From VBDM01 sp035651815 (GTDB lineage: Bacteria > Pseudomonadota > Gammaproteobacteria > Burkholderiales > SG8-39), in assembly GCA_035651815.1 (NCBI GenBank), contig DASRFB010000023.1:186001-250000 (forward strand): a stretch of DNA of 64,000 nt. The letters are read 5' to 3'. Each line of letters opens with the position of its first letter. The stretch's first letter is position 1. Of the stretch, positions 8,257-16,530 are shown one piece after another. The notes beneath the pieces are model-generated. The model saw only the letters and a program-made list of their open reading frames with translations, had not been told where the DNA came from and did no database searches. Made by a program: the position numbers and the translations under genes.

Positions 8257-9975
8257 ATGGCAAAAACAAGATTCCTCCAGCTGTCGCAGGTCGTCATAAG
8301 CCGCTCGTGGCGGCTGCTGTTCGTCTTGATGCTGGTGCTTCTGCACGTCTGCGCCATGCGCGGAGCCGAGGACTTCTGGGCGCGCGGCCTCATGCTCGCC
8401 CATTTCGGGCTGTTCATCATCTGGCAGCCGTTCATGCGCAGCGAGCAGCGGCTGACGGTGCCCCAGCTTCTCGTGGTCGCCGCCATCGCCGTCGGCACGC
8501 TGCTGTACCTGAACTGGTGGCTGCTCGCGCTATGGGTGAGTGTCCTCGCGGGCATCGTCGGCGGCAAGGTATTCCTGTTCCAGGCGCGCTGGCTGCGGCG
8601 CTTCTACCTGGTGGTGCTGCTCTACCTGGTGATGCTGCTGCTCGTATGGATCGTGCCGAACAGCTTCCTCGACGTGCCCGTCGAGCCCGGAGCCGTCGCC
8701 CTGGCCCAGTACGGGCTGCCGGCGCTGTTCCTGCTGATGATCGTGATCCCGGCCGAAGCGGATTCGGCCGAGACGCCGCAGATCGTCGACTTCTTCTACG
8801 CCGCGCTGATTTTCCTGCTGCTCGTCGTCCTGGTGCTCGGCAGCTTCGCCCTCATGACGATCGCCGACGTGAACTACGTCGCCGCGCTCTCGTACAGCAT
8901 GCTCATCATCGCCGGCGTGCTGATCGTGCTGTCGCTCGCGTGGAACCCGCGCGCGGGGTTCTCCGGGCTGGCGATGTATTTCTCGCGCTACCTGCTGTCG
9001 ATCGGCCTGCCGTTCGAGCAATGGCTCTATTTCCTGGCCGAGCTCTCGCAGCTGGAGACCAAGCCCGAGCGTTTTTTGAAGGAGGCGTGCGCGGGGCTCG
9101 CCCGTCTTCCCTGGGTGACCGGCGGGTTCTGGCACACGGCGGGGGAATCGGGGGATTTCGGGGCGGTCTCGAAGAACTCGGTCGAGTACATCAACCAGGA
9201 GCTGAAGCTGACGGTGTTCACGAAGCTGCCGCTCAGCCCTTCGCTGATGTGGCATTTCCACCTCCTGGGGCAGCTCCTGGGCGAGTTCTACATCGCGAAG
9301 CAGCGCGAGCAGAAGCTGCAGCAGCAAACCTACGTGCAGGCGGTTCACGAGACCGGCGCGCGCATGACGCACGACGTCAAGAACCTGCTGCAGTCGCTGA
9401 ACGTCCTGTGCGCAGCCGCCGAGCGCGACGCCAATCCGGACTCCGGCGAGCTGCCCTCGCTGATCCGGCGCCAGCTTCCCGCCATCACGCAGCGGCTGCA
9501 GCAGACGCTCGACAAGCTGCAGAAGCCGCAGGCCGAAAGCGGGCGCTTCGTGGCCGCGCGCAGCTGGTGGGAGGCGCTCCAGCGCAGCTATTCGAGCCGC
9601 GGCGTCGAGTTCGCCGTCGAGGACATCGACGAGACGGTGCTGCTGCCGAAAGAGCTCTTCGACAGCTCGGGCGACAACCTCCTGCAGAACGCGCTGCGCA
9701 AGCGCAAGATCGATCCGGCCGTGGCCGTTCGCGCGAGCTTCCAGTGCCGGGACACGATCAAGTTCTCCGTGTGCGACACCGGGACGCCGGTGGCGGCCGA
9801 GGTGCTCAAGGGGCTGCTGCGCGGACCGGTGCCCTCGGACACGGGCTTCGGCATCGGTCTGTACCAGACCAGCCGCCTCGCCGAGATCTCGGGCTACTCG
9901 CTGCAACTGACGAACAACGAGCCCGGTCAGGTGTGCTTCAGCCTGCTCGGCGAAGTCAGGCGCGGCGGACGCTAG
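8257..9975 (+). CDS. Membrane sensor histidine kinase (PrsK/PilS-like)
   Basis: A 572-residue sensor kinase. Residues 1 to about 265 hold seven or eight helices (SWRLLFVLMLVLLHVCAM is the first). The phospho-acceptor box is MTHDVKNLLQSLN with His372, the HDxKN form seen in kinases such as PrsK. An ATPase domain follows with an N-box (DNLLQN, about 473-478) and a G-box (TGFGIGLYQTSRLAE). No regulator gene is adjacent; the matching one is probably the sigma-54 activator at 23003-24439. It converges on the minor prepilin gene with 9 bases between stops. The sequence gives no hint of the signal sensed. Confidence 0.88.
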   Translation: MAKTRFLQLSQVVISRSWRLLFVLMLVLLHVCAMRGAEDFWARGLMLAHFGLFIIWQPFMRSEQRLTVPQLLVVAAIAVGTLLYLNWWLLALWVSVLAGIVGGKVFLFQARWLRRFYLVVLLYLVMLLLVWIVPNSFLDVPVEPGAVALAQYGLPALFLLMIVIPAEADSAETPQIVDFFYAALIFLLLVVLVLGSFALMTIADVNYVAALSYSMLIIAGVLIVLSLAWNPRAGFSGLAMYFSRYLLSIGLPFEQWLYFLAELSQLETKPERFLKEACAGLARLPWVTGGFWHTAGESGDFGAVSKNSVEYINQELKLTVFTKLPLSPSLMWHFHLLGQLLGEFYIAKQREQKLQQQTYVQAVHETGARMTHDVKNLLQSLNVLCAAAERDANPDSGELPSLIRRQLPAITQRLQQTLDKLQKPQAESGRFVAARSWWEALQRSYSSRGVEFAVEDIDETVLLPKELFDSSGDNLLQNALRKRKIDPAVAVRASFQCRDTIKFSVCDTGTPVAAEVLKGLLRGPVPSDTGFGIGLYQTSRLAEISGYSLQLTNNEPGQVCFSLLGEVRRGGR

Positions 9976-9984
9976 CGCGGTGTT

Positions 9985-10830
9985 TCAGGGCAGGCGGCCG
10001 GCCGCGACGGCGCGCGCTGCAAGGATCGGCGCCGGAATCATCGCCACGAGATCGTCGAACTCGCAGAAGGTAGGCCCGCCGGGATCGCTGCACGCGCTCG
10101 CGGCCGGCGTCGGGTTGCGCGAATAAAAGGCGCTCGCCGCGGCGGTATGGGTGGCGTTAGCCGCTTCGTCGGTGCCCGCGGCGGGTGCCGGCTGCAGCGT
10201 TCCCCGCGTGTTGTAGGCGCCGTATCCGTTCTTACCGTGGGACACGATCACGACCGGGAGCACCGATCCGACCGATACCGTGGCATGGGTGCTGTCGTTT
10301 CGCGTGCTCACGGTCAGGTTGCCCAGCGAGCAGAGAGCGAATGACGCCTGGGTGGGCGTTATGGTCGGCGTACAGGAGGGGATCTGTCCCGCGGTGCTGA
10401 AGCTATTGATGGTCACCGCGTCGGTGAATATTGGCGCGACCCAATACGAAAAACGTCTGCCCCAGGCGTCCGTCTCCGGGACACCGAGCGTGGCCCATGG
10501 AACGACCCCGGCGAGCACGGCAGCCGCACCGTTCACGCAGGTACCGAGCGCGGACTGATACTGCTCCGCGCCGGCGGCGAAGCCGGCGGCGTTCGTTCCT
10601 CCGGCGGGCGTCGTCCCGTCCGCGGGGCAAGGCAGCCGGCCGTTCGCAACGGCGTACGCGACGATCGCGTCCTTGATCTGGTCCAGGGTCCGCTGCGTGT
10701 CGGCGTTGTTGCGCACGTCGATCTGCGTGCCCAGTGGAATCATGATGCCGGCCAGGAGGATCGCGACGATGACGACCGCGATCGCGACCTCCGCGAGGGT
10801 GAATCCGTTCTGTCGCTTTGGAAGGATCAA
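9985..10830 (-). CDS. Minor prepilin of the MSHA locus
   Basis: A 281-residue prepilin with the short leader ILPKRQNG and then FTLAEVAIAVVIVAILLAGI; Glu5 is present. The head has paired Cys (RLPCPAD, GTCVNG, SCTPT, ALCSL, SACSD, TFCEF), suggesting several disulfides. I chose the rare TTG at 10830: it overlaps the upstream stop in a TTGA arrangement and gives a leader of normal length, and no ATG or GTG in this frame fits. It is the last gene of the long MSHA operon, the position of a minor pilin such as MshO or MshD; which one is not clear. Confidence 0.78.
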   Translation of the reverse strand: MILPKRQNGFTLAEVAIAVVIVAILLAGIMIPLGTQIDVRNNADTQRTLDQIKDAIVAYAVANGRLPCPADGTTPAGGTNAAGFAAGAEQYQSALGTCVNGAAAVLAGVVPWATLGVPETDAWGRRFSYWVAPIFTDAVTINSFSTAGQIPSCTPTITPTQASFALCSLGNLTVSTRNDSTHATVSVGSVLPVVIVSHGKNGYGAYNTRGTLQPAPAAGTDEAANATHTAAASAFYSRNPTPAASACSDPGGPTFCEFDDLVAMIPAPILAARAVAAGRLP

Positions 10831-12719
10831 GGCGAGACGACGACCACGCGGTCGTTGATCGAAGTCGGCACGCCGACGCGGTTCTCGAAAACGTAAGTGT
10901 TCGAGACCGCATTCGCCCCCTCGAGGTAATCGGCGAGCACCGCCGAGGGACGCGCGTTGGAGTTCAACGAGCGTCCGGCGAGGATCAGGATCGCACGCTT
11001 GTCGTCCAGGGTCGTGTACGCGGGGGAGAGGTTCTTGACCGTGAGGCACGACGGCGTCGCCGGCAATGGCGAGCAGGCGGCGGCGGCGCCGGGAAGGTAT
11101 CCCGGGGATACCGCGTAGTAAGTCTGCCGATACCATTCGTTGGCGATGAACCAGGCCCCGTCGGACAACAGCGTCGATGGATTGCTCACGGTGACGTCGG
11201 GAATGATGACCGTCATGATGTAGCTCGTGCAGCTCGTGCAATCGATCGGCAGGGTCGCCTGGTACGCGATCGTTCCGTTTCCCTGGTTGTCCAGCGACGC
11301 GCTCAGGGACGGCGACACGGCCGTGCAGCCCGACGTGCCGCACGGGCTCATGAAGAATTGAACGCCCGAGAGAACCGGCGGCACCGCGAAGAACGAGCGG
11401 CCGGCGTTCGCCGCCGTGGCTTGCAGCTTGAACCTCGGGTTGGTGATCCTGCCTACACCGCCTCCATCATCGGCCTGGAAGCCGCAGGTGAGCTTGGGTG
11501 AGGTCGGTGAGCTGACGGTCGTGCAGGCGAGATTCCGGATTCTCGCCGTGCCGCTCACCAGAGTGAGGGTCCAGTTGCTCCACGGGTAGCCAGGCGTCAC
11601 CGTACCGCCGGAGGTGTACGGGTTGTTGCCGGAGGATCCGTTCAGTTGGAAGCGCGTGGCGTCCACTGCGGTCACGGTCCATCGTCCATTGGCGGCCGTG
11701 TTGCCCAGGACGCCGTTGACCCAGACCGTGTCACCCGTCGACAAACCGTGGGCCACGGTCGTGGTGATCACGATCGGCGTCGCGTTGGTTGCGGCTGAAA
11801 CGGATGCGTTCGCGATGGGCAGCAGGCCGACGGTCTGGGTCGGGTCGCCCACGTAAGTCATCAGCGGGCGCGTGGTGGCCGTGCCGTTCGTTCCCGGCGT
11901 GGGACTATTGAACTTGGCCGGGAAAGGCATCACGCCCCATTGGCCGAAATAGGTCTGGAGAGCGGGCTTGACGTCGCGGTCGATGCGCGCGGCGACCGCC
12001 GGCTCGACCGCCGCCATCAAGTCGGCCTGCGTGATCGTGATCAGGCGATCGTTCAGGGTCTGCGTAGGCAGCGCGTTGGTCGTGAAGATGAAATTGACAC
12101 CGTCGTTCGCGTTGAAGCTCTCCAGGTACGATCCGGCGCTCGGAGTGCCCGAGCTGCGGTTCTGTCCCTGGATGACCGGCCCGGGTGCGATCACCACGGC
12201 GACGACATTGCTCGCCGTCGTCGTGCCCGTGATGGTGAATTGGCCCTGCGTGTCGCTGTTGACGACCGTGACGCCGGAGAGCTTTCTGAAATTGCGCGAT
12301 ACGGCGTACCAAAGCCGTTCTCCGCTCGCGTCGCGCAAGTCTTCCGTCCCTAGGGTCGTGTAGGGCAACAGGCCGATGAGGCTCACCGAGTTGGTGATGC
12401 CGGCCCAGACGCAATCCGAGTCCCCGTCGCTGTCGCGGTCCGGGCACGGGAGCGAACCCGGCTGGCCCGTGCTCTGGCCCATGTGCGACTGCCAGGCTTC
12501 CGACGCGGCATAGGCGATCAGCGCCGACTTGGCCTTGAGCAGCGCCGCCATGGTGCGCGCCTCCCGGTCGTTCGAGATCTGCGCGCTGGTGCGATTGAGC
12601 CCGTTGGCGAGGAAATACGCGCTGACCAGCACGATCAGCGCCACGATGACCATGATCGCGAAGCCGCGCTGCGCGGCGCGCGGCGCGCCGCTCCGCAGTG
12701 CGACCTTCCCGCGCGTCAT
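10827..12719 (-). CDS. Very large MshP/PilX-like minor pilin with an inserted FCCH-like domain
   Basis: A 630-residue protein. The leader ends QRG and the mature helix is FAIMVIVALIVLVSAYFLAN, so it is pilin-like but lacks Glu5, as in GspK, PilX and MshP. The head is far longer than a usual minor pilin. About residues 305-372 (NATPIVITTTVAHGLSTGD, then WVNGVLGNTAANGRWTV) look like the small beta domain annotated E1_FCCH in phage and adhesin proteins. Several Cys pairs follow (SPCGTSGC, IDCTSCTSY). The ATG overlaps the mshK stop (ATGA). Probably a tip or adhesin-bearing minor pilin; that role is inferred. Confidence 0.8.
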   Translation of the reverse strand: MTRGKVALRSGAPRAAQRGFAIMVIVALIVLVSAYFLANGLNRTSAQISNDREARTMAALLKAKSALIAYAASEAWQSHMGQSTGQPGSLPCPDRDSDGDSDCVWAGITNSVSLIGLLPYTTLGTEDLRDASGERLWYAVSRNFRKLSGVTVVNSDTQGQFTITGTTTASNVVAVVIAPGPVIQGQNRSSGTPSAGSYLESFNANDGVNFIFTTNALPTQTLNDRLITITQADLMAAVEPAVAARIDRDVKPALQTYFGQWGVMPFPAKFNSPTPGTNGTATTRPLMTYVGDPTQTVGLLPIANASVSAATNATPIVITTTVAHGLSTGDTVWVNGVLGNTAANGRWTVTAVDATRFQLNGSSGNNPYTSGGTVTPGYPWSNWTLTLVSGTARIRNLACTTVSSPTSPKLTCGFQADDGGGVGRITNPRFKLQATAANAGRSFFAVPPVLSGVQFFMSPCGTSGCTAVSPSLSASLDNQGNGTIAYQATLPIDCTSCTSYIMTVIIPDVTVSNPSTLLSDGAWFIANEWYRQTYYAVSPGYLPGAAAACSPLPATPSCLTVKNLSPAYTTLDDKRAILILAGRSLNSNARPSAVLADYLEGANAVSNTYVFENRVGVPTSINDRVVVVSP

Positions 12720-13135
12720 GGCGCCTTGCCGCCGCGCTTGATGGTGACCCGGCCGCCGCCCAGCTCGTCCTTCACCTCGCCGCGCGTCTTGTCGAGCGTC
12801 TGCCCGATCTTGAGGTCGACCGGCGGGTCGCCTTCGCGGCCGCCGATCGTGACGTGCGACGGGTCGGGCGTGCGCATGCTGTCGTATTGCGGCACGCCGT
12901 TGATCCAGGTGGTCGTCCTTCCCGACGAGCGGGAGACGTGCCCGTTCACCGTCATGCTGCTTTCCACCGCGGCGGACGCGCTCTCCTGGACGTTGGCTTC
13001 GCGCCGGCGGTCGAGCTCCTGGCGCTGTTGCGGGGTGAAGAACAGGCGCCCGAGCTCCTGCGCGGCGACGGGCGCGACGGCTCCTGCCATGCAGCACGCA
13101 AGGACCGCCGCCGCGAGGGCGCGCGCGCGCGTCAC
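12716..13135 (-). CDS. mshK: MSHA biogenesis protein MshK (periplasmic)
   Basis: A 139-residue protein with a signal peptide (MTRARALAAAVLACCMAGAVA, cleavage near VAAQ). A short periplasmic domain follows that contains TTTWINGVPQYD and ends in a basic tail. Size, signal and position after mshJ fit MshK, which plays the role of PilP or GspC in linking the inner-membrane complex to the secretin. The GTG start at 13135 overlaps the mshJ stop (GTGA); an upstream in-frame ATG would place non-secretory sequence before the signal. Confidence 0.75.
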   Translation of the reverse strand: MTRARALAAAVLACCMAGAVAPVAAQELGRLFFTPQQRQELDRRREANVQESASAAVESSMTVNGHVSRSSGRTTTWINGVPQYDSMRTPDPSHVTIGGREGDPPVDLKIGQTLDKTRGEVKDELGGGRVTIKRGGKAP

Positions 13136-13746
13136 GACGCGACCTCCTGGTCGACCGTGATCAGATCGATCTGGCATTCCGATCTCAGCCGCGGCATGAG
13201 CGGCTGTCCCGGGGATACCGCACCACGTTCGATGCGGTTCATGCCGCAGTGGCGCACCGAAACGTAGAAGCGCCCCGTGGCGCGCAGGTCGGACAGGAAG
13301 TTGAGCAGGTCCTCCTCGTGCAGGAGCAGCATGTCGAGCTTCACGCGGCTCACGACGAAGTCGCCGCCCTTGATCGGGACGATCCCGGGATAGTCGAGCC
13401 GCTTCTGCGGCTCGATGCTGTACTTGATCTCGAACAGCTTGCGCTGCGATTTGATTCGTGCGATCGCGTCGATCCAGTCGAGGCGGTTCTCGGGTCCGAT
13501 CATCCCCTGGCGCTGCATGCGCTGGTAGAAGATCAGGCTCTCCCGGATCTCGCGCTCCTCTTCCGAGACCTTCGACACGCGGTCCTGCGCGGCGCTGCGC
13601 TGGGCGCGCGCGTTCGCGAGCTTGTCGGCGGACTGCCCGAGGTACTGCTCGCTCACGACGACGAAAGCGAGCCCGGCGCCGAGAAGCACCGCCGCTACGG
13701 CCCCCGGCAGGCGCAAGCGCTTCATGTCCTCGCGACGCAGATTCAT
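13132..13746 (-). CDS. mshJ: MSHA biogenesis protein MshJ (PilO-like)
   Basis: A 204-residue bitopic protein with one N-terminal helix (LPGAVAAVLLGAGLAFVVV, about residues 13-31). A coiled-coil stretch (KLANARAQRSAAQDRVSKVS) and a small periplasmic alpha-beta domain follow. This is the PilO/GspM layout. Its ATG overlaps the mshI stop (ATGA) and its stop overlaps mshK, so translation is coupled on both sides. It is expected to pair with the periplasmic part of MshI. Confidence 0.8.
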   Translation of the reverse strand: MNLRREDMKRLRLPGAVAAVLLGAGLAFVVVSEQYLGQSADKLANARAQRSAAQDRVSKVSEEEREIRESLIFYQRMQRQGMIGPENRLDWIDAIARIKSQRKLFEIKYSIEPQKRLDYPGIVPIKGGDFVVSRVKLDMLLLHEEDLLNFLSDLRATGRFYVSVRHCGMNRIERGAVSPGQPLMPRLRSECQIDLITVDQEVAS

Positions 13747-15302
13747 GTCTCCAGCCGCCTGCTGATGACCACGGAGAAGCGCGGAATCTCGAAGCTGCGC
13801 GCCGCGCCGATGTCGCCCGAGATGCTCTTCTCGGCGGCGAGGTCGAACGGCAGCTTGGTGGAGACGATCTCGACGCCGGGGCGGCTGCGCAGCGCGTCGA
13901 CGAACTGGTTGACCACCATGGAGATGTTGCGGTAGTCCGAGGCCTGCTGCACGAGCAGGCGTCCGCCGATCTCGACGAGCTGCACGCGCGGCTCGGCGGG
14001 GCCGCCGGCGCCGGGCGGCTGGGGGGGCGGCGCGGTGTCCCGAGCTCCGGGCCGCTTGAGCGGCGCGATCTCCCACTCGATGCGCTCGACCTCGATCTGC
14101 GGCGCCGAAGCGAGCGCCCGGCTGATTTCCACCAGCATGTCGCGCATGTGGGCGTCCTGCCGCATCAAGGTCTGGAAGTTCCTCACCGTGAGCTTCAGCA
14201 CCTCGGCCGGGACGGGAGTCTTCGGGAAGTTCGCCTGCATGCGCCCGTACTGTTCGGACGCCGTCGACTCGGCGATGCGCTCGGATTGCACGGCGCGATC
14301 GACGTGGTCGGCCTGGATGACCTTCGCCCCGGAGATCAACAGGCAGACCGCGAAGACCGTCGCGCCGGAGAGGACCAGCGCCACCTGGGTCCGCCACAGA
14401 TCGTAAAAGCGCCGCAGCGCGTCGTCCGCGAATTGTGCAGCGAAGCGCGCGCGCGCCGCGACGTGGAGGTAGAGACTCTCGGCGAGTGCTCGGCCGGGCG
14501 CCGATCTCAGCCCGGCGGCGCGCCGCGCGGAATCCAGGTCCACGATCCGGAAGCGCAATTGGGCGTTGCTGACGCAGGCCGCCTCGTACAGCGACCGCGA
14601 TTCCCCGGGCGCAAGGACGACGACGTCCAGTGTCGTGCTCTCCCGCGACAGGATGCGGCTGTTGAGGAGGTATTGATGGAAACGGGTCGACTCGGCCGCG
14701 CACGCGTCGGCGAGCGCGTTCGAATCGTCGCGGTCGACCTTGCTCAGCCGCGAGAACCGCGCCGTGCCGTTGTCGACGTAGGTTTGCCGCAGTCCGGCCT
14801 CCTGGAGGCTGACCACCATGTACTGCCGGGACTTGACGCCGACGCGCCGGCAAAGGAGAGGCGCGAGCATCGCGATCGAATACACGCCGGCGATCCGGGC
14901 CTGGATCGCGCGCAGCGATCCGAGCCACGGCTGGAATTGCTGCGTATTGGTGAAGGAGGCGTAAAGAATCCGTTCCTCCCGCCGGCCCGCGATCTCGGTG
15001 CCGAGCGACAGCGTCACGGCGAGGCTGGTGTCCCGGTAACGCTGCGCGAGCTTGCGCGCGAGCAGCGCGCGACGGTCGCCGCCGCGCAGATAGGGAATGT
15101 TCTCCTGGAAAAAGTCCTCTTCGACGAGATCCGCGACGATGTGGAACAGGCTGTCGGAGGCGCGCGAGACGTACTCGGAGAACGAGGCAGCACCCTCGTC
15201 TCCCGGCTTGAACGTCGCTTCCTCGACGAGCTCGCCGCGCTTCCAAAGGTAGGCGACCAGCTCGTGCGAGGTCAGGTACAGCAGACGCTTGTCGGGCAGC
15301 AT
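13743..15302 (-). CDS. mshI: MSHA biogenesis protein MshI, large PilM/PilN-like form
   Basis: A 519-residue protein with a cytoplasmic region of about 300 residues (MLPDKRLLYLTSHELVAYLW), one helix at about 305-325 (VALVLSGATVFAVCLLISG) and a periplasmic region of about 190 residues. Its position between mshG and mshJ and its topology correspond to a PilM-like cytoplasmic domain joined to a PilN-like membrane part. I could not see the PilM actin-like nucleotide motifs, so the cytoplasmic part is divergent. A Pro-rich linker (PPPQPPGAGGP) interrupts the periplasmic part. Confidence 0.72.
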   Translation of the reverse strand: MLPDKRLLYLTSHELVAYLWKRGELVEEATFKPGDEGAASFSEYVSRASDSLFHIVADLVEEDFFQENIPYLRGGDRRALLARKLAQRYRDTSLAVTLSLGTEIAGRREERILYASFTNTQQFQPWLGSLRAIQARIAGVYSIAMLAPLLCRRVGVKSRQYMVVSLQEAGLRQTYVDNGTARFSRLSKVDRDDSNALADACAAESTRFHQYLLNSRILSRESTTLDVVVLAPGESRSLYEAACVSNAQLRFRIVDLDSARRAAGLRSAPGRALAESLYLHVAARARFAAQFADDALRRFYDLWRTQVALVLSGATVFAVCLLISGAKVIQADHVDRAVQSERIAESTASEQYGRMQANFPKTPVPAEVLKLTVRNFQTLMRQDAHMRDMLVEISRALASAPQIEVERIEWEIAPLKRPGARDTAPPPQPPGAGGPAEPRVQLVEIGGRLLVQQASDYRNISMVVNQFVDALRSRPGVEIVSTKLPFDLAAEKSISGDIGAARSFEIPRFSVVISRRLET

Positions 15303-16507
15303 CAGATCTTGATCTTCGAAATGACGTCGTAGATCGGGCCGAGCACCGAGAGCATCACCCAGCCGAGGATCGCCCCGAGAACGATCGTGAGCGCGGGCTC
15401 GATCATGACCTGCACCTTGGCGATCGACTCGCGCACTTCCCGGTTGTAGAAGTAGCTCACGTTGTTCAGCGCCACGTCGAGACCGCCGGTCGCCTCGCCG
15501 ACGCGCAGCATGCGCACGACGAGCGGCGGGAACAGCCCGACCTCCTGGAACGCCGCCGTGACGTTTTTGCCGTCGGCGATCTGCTGGCCCGCGAGGCGAA
15601 GCCCTTCCTGGATCACGAGGTTCCCGGCCGTCTCCTCGGAGCTGCGTATCGCCTCGAGAATCGTGATCCCGGAGGCGTACATGAGCGCGAAAGTGCTCGC
15701 GAACCGCGAGAGGATGATCTTGCGCAGTATGTTGCCGAGGTACGGCAGCGTGAGCTTGAGCCGGTCGAGCTGGTAGCGCACGAGCGGGTTGGTCTTCGCC
15801 AGCATCCTCACCAGCACGGCGACGGCGACCGGCGCTAGCAGCATCGCCCACCAGTAATCGACGAAGAAAGCGGAGACCTGGATCAGCATGCGCGTCTGCC
15901 ACGGAATCTCCTGCCCCATGTTCCTGATGAAGCCGACCATCTGGGGCACCAGGTAGATCATGAGGAAGAAAGTGACCATGATCACGATCGACCCGACGAA
16001 CGCCGGGTACATGATCAGCTTTTTGGTCTGGGCGGCGAGCTCGTCCTCCCACTTGAGGCTTTCCGCCAGGCTCTTCAGCACCTCCGGGAGGCGCCCCGTG
16101 GTCTCGCCGGCGCGCACCAGGCTCGAGAACACGGGCGAGAACGCAGTGGGGTAGTCGGTCATCGCCTGCGACAGGCTCGCGCCGCCCTGGATGCTCTCGA
16201 CGACGCCGGAGACCACCTCGCGCAGCCGCAGGTTCTCGGTGCTGTCGCGCAGGTCCATCAGCGCGTCGACCAGGGGAACGCCCGAGTTCGACAGCTGCTC
16301 GAGCTGGAAGCAGAAGTTGATGAGATCGGCCCGCTTGATCCCGCCCCCGCGCAGCAGACCGCCGCCGGGCTTGGTGGGGGCGCCGCGGATCAAGTCGAGC
16401 CCCATGCGCTTCAGGCGCATTTCCAGGTCCACGATGTTGATCGCCTCGAGCTGACCCATGCTGGACTTCCCGCGACCGTCGACCGCCTTGTAGATGAAGA
16501 GCGCCAT
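15302..16507 (-). CDS. mshG: MSHA biogenesis inner-membrane platform protein MshG (GspF/PilC family)
   Basis: A 401-residue polytopic platform protein that transmits motion from the ATPase to the pilus. Two GspF domains are visible, at about residues 65-190 (FCFQLEQLSNSGVPLVDAL) and 270-395 (LSRFASTFALMYASGITILE). Three helices are present, including VGSIVIMVTFFLMIYLVPQ and the C-terminal ALTIVLGAILGWVMLSVLG. Its ATG overlaps nothing upstream, but it lies 23 bases after mshE and its stop touches the mshI start. Confidence 0.93.
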   Translation of the reverse strand: MALFIYKAVDGRGKSSMGQLEAINIVDLEMRLKRMGLDLIRGAPTKPGGGLLRGGGIKRADLINFCFQLEQLSNSGVPLVDALMDLRDSTENLRLREVVSGVVESIQGGASLSQAMTDYPTAFSPVFSSLVRAGETTGRLPEVLKSLAESLKWEDELAAQTKKLIMYPAFVGSIVIMVTFFLMIYLVPQMVGFIRNMGQEIPWQTRMLIQVSAFFVDYWWAMLLAPVAVAVLVRMLAKTNPLVRYQLDRLKLTLPYLGNILRKIILSRFASTFALMYASGITILEAIRSSEETAGNLVIQEGLRLAGQQIADGKNVTAAFQEVGLFPPLVVRMLRVGEATGGLDVALNNVSYFYNREVRESIAKVQVMIEPALTIVLGAILGWVMLSVLGPIYDVISKIKI

Positions 16508-16530
16508 GCGGGTTTGGCCGGTGCGACGCG

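Noticed and set aside
12720..13097. Upstream extension of the large minor pilin
   Set aside because: It overlaps mshK in another frame; the prepilin leader and ATGA overlap fix the start at 12719.
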